Assembly: GCA_964423615.1 (NCBI GenBank) | Contig: CAYRFQ010000025.1 | Location: 33,613 to 97,612 of the forward strand | Direction: 5' to 3' | DNA from: CAYRFQ01 sp964423615 | GTDB taxonomy: Bacteria > Planctomycetota > Planctomycetia > Gemmatales > Gemmataceae | DNA: 64,000 bases | Shown: positions 58,803-64,000 of the stretch, one piece after another | Position numbering within the stretch: position 1 is the first letter of the stretch | Layout: each line of letters starts with the position of its first letter | The notes under the pieces: model-generated | Databases searched by the model: none | What the model was told of the DNA's origin: nothing | The model's input: only the letters and a program-made list of their open reading frames with translations | Program-made: the position numbers and the translations under genes

Positions 58803-61352
58803 TTACTCCTCGTAGGCACTGTCGGATTGGTTTTCGGGGCGCAAAACCTGGAAGAGGAGTCCGAACGCGACTAACGCCCCAACGCCTGTCAACGCGTAAA
58901 ACTCTGGTCGGAAAAGAAAGGCGTTCTGTTCCGGCTCGATTCCCACACCGTTCGACCCGTAGGTGTACTCCAACCAAACCAGAAGGCCGTTATGGGTCGC
59001 ATGCATGAGCATCGGCGCAATCACGGTCCGAGTTCTCCAGGCGACAATCCCCAGGACCAACCCAAGTAACGTGCTTGGGACAAATCTCTCGAAACCGAAG
59101 ACTGGGGTCGAGATCATGTGAAGCAGACCAAAAAGGACAGCGCATGTGACGATAGCCACCCACGGCTTGGAGACTTTTTCGATCGACCGAAAAAGAAACC
59201 CGCGGAAGAAAAGTTCTTCCACAACGGCAGGGATCACACGGTAGACGATCATCACTCCGACAGGAATCACGCTCCGAAGGCGCCGGAAGGTGTCCGCGAG
59301 CTGTTTCTGTTGTTGTTCGTCCAATTGCAGGGAACTGTTCTCTCGTAAGAAACGCAATAGTTCGAGAACAAAAGGCCACAGCGTCAACCCTAGTGTGATG
59401 GCCGCGAGGCAACCAATGACGAACGACCCCCAACCTATCGTTCGTGGGGTTTCCGATCCCAACGGAGAAAGGCGGAAGCCCGATCGGATTTCGATACGTC
59501 GATACAAAGCCGTCAGCCATGGAAGTCCGGCAAAGACGAACACACCCATACCGACAAGGTAGGTTTGGCGAATCCATATCTCCGCGTCGGACATGTTTTT
59601 GGGCAAGGTGCTGGATCTCGTCAGCCCTTCAGCGAAAAACGTCACGATGAAGATCAAACAAAGGCACACTAAAGCGTTCGATACTCCTGGTGTCGTGGTC
59701 GTCTGGTGGGGTGGACGTACCAGGTCGGACCAACTCGTTTGTTCTTTGTACAGGACGTCTTCGGCTCCGAAAATCCGGGCCGCGATACACAGGGCCGTTG
59801 CAGCGTAGAGAATGGTCGAGCCGACCACGAGCGAGGCCGCGAACCCGTCAGGCATCCCTTGGAAAAGATCCCGAGCGAGCAGGACGATGTTCAATAACGG
59901 CACCATCGACAGACTTGGAGTTAATGCAAGGCTGGGAAAGAGGCTTGCCAAACCAGGGGCCAAGGAAACCAACATGACGGGAACCAAATAGGCCTGGGCT
60001 TCCTTGAAACTCCGGGCAAAACTTGTGATCATCAACAGCACCGCCGAGAAGAAACCGGCGAACAGCAACATCAACGCAAGCAACTGCGCGACGCGAGAAT
60101 ACGTCAACCCGATCGGCCCAAATAGATTCTCACTGAGGCCACTGACTTGGATTGTAGCAATCATCATCGTCAAGTTGATGAAGGCCGTGAGCATGGCCAC
60201 GACGAGGACCGAGACATACTTGGCGAACAGTAGCCCCATCCTCGGCACCGGCGCGGCTATCAGAATTTCCAGGGTCCCACGTTCGCGTTCTCCTGCAGTC
60301 AGGTCAATGGCCGGATACACCGCGCCTGTGATCGTCATCAGGATCAAGATGAGTGGGACGAGAGTTGCAATTGGGAATTCGAATTCGGATTGCTTCGCCG
60401 TTACAGGTTCCGGCTGGACGATCGTTGTCGCATTGAGTTTGGCAAAATAGTCCTGAAAGAACAGCAGAGCTTGCAACGATCGCACAGAACCTGCACGACA
60501 CCTCAATTCCCATTCAATCGGTCCCTCGTCCGTCTTCTTGGAGACCAGCAGAAGATCGAGCCTGCCCTCCTGAAACGCTCGCTCTATTTCTTTGACAGGC
60601 ACCTCTGGCGGGAACGCCGGACGGAAGACGTTGCGGTCGAGATGGGCTTGCAAAGTTTGGTTCGCGTACTTTCGCCGTAACAGACGGGACTTGGTGTAAT
60701 CTGCCTGACGCAGGAAACCAATCTTGTAAGGTGCTGCGTTTGCGTTCGGACCGATCGCCTTGGGCGTCGTGACGTTGGTTTCGTTCACCTGATCGAACAG
60801 CTTTTGGAACTTCAAAAATAACGAGAGGGAGCGCTGGTATTCCTGCGAATAGACCAATCTCCAGCTGAGTGGCTCCACCTTTCCTCTCTCGCGGTTCGGG
60901 ACCACGACCACATCGACTTCGCCCAGCCGGACAAACTCGGCTATGTCAGGTTGGACTCGATGGAAAGTCTTTTGAGAAGGCAGAAACGACTCACGAAAAG
61001 GTGTATCGGAAGCCCGGGCGAGTATCCACCGGACGAAATCTTCTTGATCCTTGGGAGTCTGGAACCCAAGGATCGTGACGTTCTGGCCGCTCAAGTTTTG
61101 GCTCGAGACCAAGAAAAATTGAGTGAAAGCGATACTCATCAACGGATACAGCAGCAGCGGCATGAAAACCAATGTCAAGATCGTACGCCGGTCACGAAGT
61201 ATCTCATTGAGTTCTTTGCGAATCAGTCTCCGGAGCCGGGAGTTGGTTTCGCCAAAACTGGCCTTACCTCGCGTGGTTGGGTCAAAAGGAGTGGACTCCA
61301 GAGTTTGCCCGAGTTCTTCCTCGTCGGAGGTTTTGGTGTCGCGTGTCTCCAT
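58803..61352 (-). CDS. ABC-2 permease fused to CPBP intramembrane protease
   Basis: 849 residues. The first half is a NatB-type ABC-2 permease: an N-terminal helix, a large ~280-residue extracytoplasmic domain, then five to six helices with the signature AIDLTAGERERGTLEILIAA. The second half has a further helix cluster with the CPBP (Abi) motifs VEELFFRGFLFRS and HATHNGLLVW. CPBP proteins are membrane-embedded glutamate metalloproteases, some of which process prenylated or bacteriocin peptides. It pairs with the ATPase gene upstream, 195 bases away. The substrate may be Na+ or a peptide; not decided. Confidence 0.88.
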   Translation of the reverse strand: METRDTKTSDEEELGQTLESTPFDPTTRGKASFGETNSRLRRLIRKELNEILRDRRTILTLVFMPLLLYPLMSIAFTQFFLVSSQNLSGQNVTILGFQTPKDQEDFVRWILARASDTPFRESFLPSQKTFHRVQPDIAEFVRLGEVDVVVVPNRERGKVEPLSWRLVYSQEYQRSLSLFLKFQKLFDQVNETNVTTPKAIGPNANAAPYKIGFLRQADYTKSRLLRRKYANQTLQAHLDRNVFRPAFPPEVPVKEIERAFQEGRLDLLLVSKKTDEGPIEWELRCRAGSVRSLQALLFFQDYFAKLNATTIVQPEPVTAKQSEFEFPIATLVPLILILMTITGAVYPAIDLTAGERERGTLEILIAAPVPRMGLLFAKYVSVLVVAMLTAFINLTMMIATIQVSGLSENLFGPIGLTYSRVAQLLALMLLFAGFFSAVLLMITSFARSFKEAQAYLVPVMLVSLAPGLASLFPSLALTPSLSMVPLLNIVLLARDLFQGMPDGFAASLVVGSTILYAATALCIAARIFGAEDVLYKEQTSWSDLVRPPHQTTTTPGVSNALVCLCLIFIVTFFAEGLTRSSTLPKNMSDAEIWIRQTYLVGMGVFVFAGLPWLTALYRRIEIRSGFRLSPLGSETPRTIGWGSFVIGCLAAITLGLTLWPFVLELLRFLRENSSLQLDEQQQKQLADTFRRLRSVIPVGVMIVYRVIPAVVEELFFRGFLFRSIEKVSKPWVAIVTCAVLFGLLHMISTPVFGFERFVPSTLLGLVLGIVAWRTRTVIAPMLMHATHNGLLVWLEYTYGSNGVGIEPEQNAFLFRPEFYALTGVGALVAFGLLFQVLRPENQSDSAYEE

Positions 61353-61364
61353 GCGTTATTCTAT

Positions 61365-61430
61365 CTCTCCGTGTTCTCTGGTCGGTTTTCCTCCGACAGG
61401 TCGTCGGAAAACCTCCGTGTTCTCTGGTCG
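61365..61430 (+). repeat. Palindromic element, longest copy, with flanking direct repeat
   Basis: CTCCGTGTTCTCTGGTCG occurs twice (61367-61384 and 61413-61430), 46 bases apart. Between them GGTTTTCC (61384-61391) pairs with GGAAAACC (61406-61413) around a core with CCGAC-AG-GTCGTCGG. It lies just upstream of the permease start codon. Confidence 0.8.
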
Positions 61431-61547
61431 CTCCGAGGGTTCGCCTGGCAGCGTTGGGATTGCAGATTGATTGTGTGGGTGGGGCGATCGGCAATACAAC
61501 AGGGCGGCAAGCTATCCTGTGGTTTTGGCAAACTTGGACAGCGAGAA

Positions 61548-62435
61548 CTACTCGGTTTCTTCGTTGTCATTGAGCTCGCTCGGGTTGGGCTCTTCCTTGA
61601 TGTCCAACGCAGGACCAACTTCCGACAGCTTCAAAAACATTTCCACCAACGAGTTGCAGTTCGTACGATTGCGTAGTTCTTCAAGGTTACCGCCAATGAC
61701 CAGGCGGCCTTTGTGCAAGAGGCCAAATCGAGTACACAATCGTTCGGCTTCGTCGAGTCGATGCGTTGTGAGGATGACGGCCTTGCCCTCTTTCCGAAGG
61801 TAGTGGATGTACTCGTTCACGATTTGGCTTCCGAGGACATCGAGCCCGACCGTCGGTTCGTCCAACAACATGACGGGGGGCCTGTGAATCAGAGCGCGAG
61901 CCAGACTCACTCGCTGTCGTTGGCCTGTGCTTAAATTAGCACATCGACGGTCCAACAGATCCTGAAAGCCCAGAAGTTTCGCAAGTTTCCGAAGCTCTCC
62001 ATCTGCAAACTTCGGCGGGATCCCGTATAGGTCAGCGAAGAACAGAAGCATTTCCCGGACCGTCAAAGCCTGGTAGAGTCCAGCGGTCGCCGAGACCAAA
62101 CCCACTCGTGATTTCACTTCATTCGGAAACCGCCGCGAACCGAAGCCCGCGATCAACGCTTGTCCCGAAGTTGGGGTCAGCAAACCGAGTAGCATGCGAA
62201 TCGTTGTGGTTTTGCCCGCCCCGTTGGGCCCCAGAAGCCCATACACTTCTCCAGGGTAAACCATGAACGAGAGACGATCGACCGCCACCAACTCTTTCCG
62301 ACCGGAAAGGAGGAATTGTTTGGTTAACTCGCGGACCTCGATGAGAGGCGGTTCCGCGTCGATGGGCACCACCCAGGTAGGTTTATCGCCAAAAGGCCCA
62401 GGTTTGCTCACTTCTCTGGTAATATGGTCGGGCAC
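61548..62435 (-). CDS. ABC transporter ATP-binding protein (NatA/CcmA type)
   Basis: 295 residues. The Walker A motif is GLLGPNGAGKTTT, the signature is LSTGQRQRVSLARAL, the Walker B motif is VMLLDEPTVGLD and the switch His is in ILTTHRLDEAE. It energises export by the permease encoded next. The start is GTG at 62435, only 12 bases after the ferredoxin stop, so the three genes form an operon. A perfect GGTGGCCACC palindrome lies at 62436-62451. Confidence 0.93.
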   Translation of the reverse strand: MPDHITREVSKPGPFGDKPTWVVPIDAEPPLIEVRELTKQFLLSGRKELVAVDRLSFMVYPGEVYGLLGPNGAGKTTTIRMLLGLLTPTSGQALIAGFGSRRFPNEVKSRVGLVSATAGLYQALTVREMLLFFADLYGIPPKFADGELRKLAKLLGFQDLLDRRCANLSTGQRQRVSLARALIHRPPVMLLDEPTVGLDVLGSQIVNEYIHYLRKEGKAVILTTHRLDEAERLCTRFGLLHKGRLVIGGNLEELRNRTNCNSLVEMFLKLSEVGPALDIKEEPNPSELNDNEETE

Positions 62436-62447
62436 GGGTGGCCACCT

Positions 62448-62855
62448 TTACTTCGAAACCCACTGAACCGGTTGAGGTTGCATTTCCGAGTCTGGCGTTC
62501 CGCCGGCATCGGCTCGCCCGCTTCCTTCGAGGCGACTAATGGCTCGGACGTTCATATCGTGTTCGCACACGATTTGGCAACTCAAACGGACCGTGTTTTT
62601 TGGTCGGTTTTGCTCCGACAGGTCGTCGTCAGAACCGACTGTCGTCAGCCCGCGTGCTTCCAGTAAGTCTTTCTCGGCCTGGGTCATCTTGTCGGGTTCC
62701 CCCGATATGAACTCGACGCGACAGGTAGTGCAACGGGCATTTCCACCACACGCATGCAGTTGATCCACCCCAGCGTCCTCGGTCAGAGCCAAAACCAGGC
62801 GTTTTCCTTCGGGGACATCAAACTCGCCAAACCCTTCGACGTTTAACTTGGGCAT
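62448..62855 (-). CDS. 2Fe-2S ferredoxin with repeat-encoded insert
   Basis: 135 residues. Plant-type ferredoxin ligands are CGGNARCTTC plus the late Cys in VRLSCQIV. Between the third and fourth ligands, after LLEARGL, about 18 residues (TTVGSDDDLSEQNRPKNT) do not fit the family. They are encoded by a palindromic element at 62591-62639 that keeps the frame. The ATG at 62855 (MPKLNVEGFGEF) is chosen because upstream codons are unlike the family. It is the first gene of an operon with the ABC genes. An electron-carrier role is known for the family; its partner is not identified. Confidence 0.88.
   Translation of the reverse strand: MPKLNVEGFGEFDVPEGKRLVLALTEDAGVDQLHACGGNARCTTCRVEFISGEPDKMTQAEKDLLEARGLTTVGSDDDLSEQNRPKNTVRLSCQIVCEHDMNVRAISRLEGSGRADAGGTPDSEMQPQPVQWVSK
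62591..62639 (+). repeat. Palindromic element copy inside the ferredoxin gene
   Basis: CCGTGTTTTTTGGTCGGTTT, then GCTCCGACAGGTCGTCGTC matches the copies at 4706-4761 (minus strand) and 61365-61430. GTCGGTT (62603-62609) pairs with AACCGAC (62633-62639). It is translated on the minus strand as part of the ferredoxin. Confidence 0.8.
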
Positions 62856-63550
62856 AATTCGAATTCCTTGTGGTGAACTTTTCGCCTTGATTGCTCTTAT
62901 AGTAGGTAAGGAAGGCATTCGGTTGCAAACACCAATTTCTTTCCATCCGACCTTCTGCGGTTTCGCTTCGGGCTTTGAGATCGGACCTCGTCGAAAATCG
63001 GAACGGGCAAACCGTCTGAGTAGTTCGATATCCCAGGGCAGTTGTGTTGCCTTTTCGTGTTTTGCCTCTCAGAGAAAATGGTTGCTGCACACGTTTTGGA
63101 CGAGTCTCCTTGACACTCTTGGGGGTTAGAAGAACAATAGAAAACCGTTTTTCAGGAGTGTCTGCTCCAAGCTCAGATATTCTGCAATTTCGCTGAATTT
63201 TCTAACCCCGTTGTTCGGAACAAACTGTTTGCCGCGTTTGAGTTGATGAGTGCGTTTGGTTTTTTCCAATCCAAAGCCCAAGCAATGGCTGGTGGAAAAG
63301 CCGACCGCAATTCGGCTTCGCTCTATCACGAAATTGAGTCCAAATAGGACCGTAAGATTCGTCCCTCCATGGCCGTTTCCAATAACAGGGGAAGAGACGG
63401 TTAGATGCTGACTCTTGTTTCCCACAGGGTCAGAACCAGGGAAAAGTTGAGTGCATATCCAGTTTTGCCGGAGTTAATTGCACGTTTGTATATTCTGTGC
63501 GATTTTCGTCGAGCGTCCGTAGATACCCTTCATTGTACCGAGGAAGTTTC
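62856..63550. other. Divergent leader region; one doubtful ORF
   Basis: Upstream of both the ferredoxin operon and the Gly-rich protein gene. A minus-strand frame of 99 codons (63126-63425) contains VIGNGHGGTNLTVLFGLNFV but has no clear ribosome-binding site or family, so it is not called. No repeat family member seen. Confidence 0.4.
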
Positions 63551-64000
63551 ATGACAATGCAGCGATTGATTTCACACACACGATTGTTCATCTTCTTGTT
63601 TCTTGGGCTGATTCTCTGGCAGTCCGTAGCAGAAACTGCACTAGCCCAGTTTCGTCCAACGTTCCCTGTTCGGAAAAATCGCCTAAATTCTGTCTTGGGG
63701 GCTGGCGGAGCGGGTGGAAACACTGGAGCAACGGGAGTTGCGGGCGTCGCAGGAGTCGCGGGAGCAACAGGTGTTGCTGGAGTTGGCGGCGTTGGCGGTG
63801 TTGGAGGTATCGGTGGAGTTGCGGGCGTCGGTGGCGTTGCGGGCGTCGGTGGCGTTGCCGGTGTTGGAGGCATCGGTGGTATCGGTGGTATCGGTGGTCA
63901 GATTGGAGGCATCGGTGGTATCGGTGGTATCGGTGGACTGATTGGAGGAGTAGGAGGAATTGGTGGATTAGGTGGTATGGTAGGATGGGTAGGTGGGGTG
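63551..64000 (+). CDS. Secreted Gly-rich repeat protein, N-terminal part, cut by window edge
   Basis: 150 codons lie in the window without a stop. A signal peptide (LFIFLFLGLILWQSVAETAL, cleavage probably after ALAQ) is followed by a short basic stretch. At least 90 residues of Gly-Xaa-Gly-Gly repeats follow, such as GVAGVGGVAGVGG and GIGGIGGIGGQIGGIGG. The repeats use only Gly, Val, Ile, Ala and a few Thr, Leu and Gln. They resemble glycine-rich wall or elastic proteins rather than collagen (no regular Gly every third residue). GAGGAAG lies four bases before the ATG. The right end lies outside the window. Confidence 0.8.
   Translation, partial: MTMQRLISHTRLFIFLFLGLILWQSVAETALAQFRPTFPVRKNRLNSVLGAGGAGGNTGATGVAGVAGVAGATGVAGVGGVGGVGGIGGVAGVGGVAGVGGVAGVGGIGGIGGIGGQIGGIGGIGGIGGLIGGVGGIGGLGGMVGWVGGV

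Noticed and set aside
63126..63425. Minus-strand frame of 99 codons before the Gly-rich gene
   Set aside because: A barrel-like stretch is visible, but there is no start signal or family, and the region is a divergent leader.

Overview
The window reads as a chromosomal segment of a planctomycete, most likely of the Gemmataceae. Three things seen in the sequence support this: a secreted YTV-repeat cell-wall protein (17468-18667); a protein that opens with the TIGR02996-type repeat-companion domain and continues as leucine-rich repeats (9480-11585), next to a protein with the related LADALEEAGC tail (8713-9306); and a secreted beta-repeat protein with the N-terminal LESLEDRITPT signature (20104-21536). 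An Omp85/BamA protein and an outer-membrane porin imply a diderm envelope. No phage, plasmid, insertion sequence, CRISPR array or rRNA operon was seen. The genus is inference.

Layout. 1-5.6 kb: envelope sugar genes (heptosyltransferase cut by the left edge, family 2 glycosyltransferase, methyltransferase), an MFS transporter and a PolB-like 3'-5' exonuclease. 5.6-9.3 kb: a spacer with an 11-bp tandem array, a lipoprotein, glutamate dehydrogenase and a small membrane protein. 9.5-24 kb: LRR protein, large membrane protein, an exported spermidine-synthase-like protein without recognisable catalytic residues, secreted esterase, YTV wall protein, family 4 glycosyltransferase, a frameshifted LEDR protein and a membrane protein. 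24-32 kb: BamA-like Omp85, HEAT and TPR proteins, asparagine synthetase. 32-43 kb (all minus strand): rpiB with a YrdC-arginine phosphatase fusion, psuG, a bacterial PH-domain protein, a PP2C phosphatase, an RsbW-like ATPase, glcF and glcE. 43-50 kb: tRNA-Thr(CGT), alginate-export-type porin, a small acidic protein apparently co-transcribed with a Cache/pentameric ligand-gated channel fusion, a DnaJ-type chaperone and an atypical Ser/Thr kinase. 50-64 kb: bS21, a formylglycine-generating-enzyme-like protein, a metallo-beta-lactamase-fold hydrolase, cysS, ispF with a tautomerase, a PI-PLC-like phosphodiesterase, an HD-GYP response regulator, a ferredoxin / ABC ATPase / ABC permease-CPBP protease operon, and a Gly-rich secreted protein cut by the right edge.

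Two items stand out. First, the Cache-pLGIC fusion protein (45865-48084) with a small acidic partner just downstream. Second, a dispersed palindromic element of about 40-56 bp, with ends GGTCGGTTTT and AAAACCTCC and a self-complementary core around a central AG. Its copies sit in leaders and spacers, directly upstream of two start codons, and in frame inside a ferredoxin gene. The core arms change in compensating pairs, which suggests selection on a hairpin. A second hairpin family built on GGGAACAG lies at the 3' ends of three genes.

Most genes are ordinary housekeeping or envelope genes. Calls rest on reading translations and motifs by eye; no database search was run.
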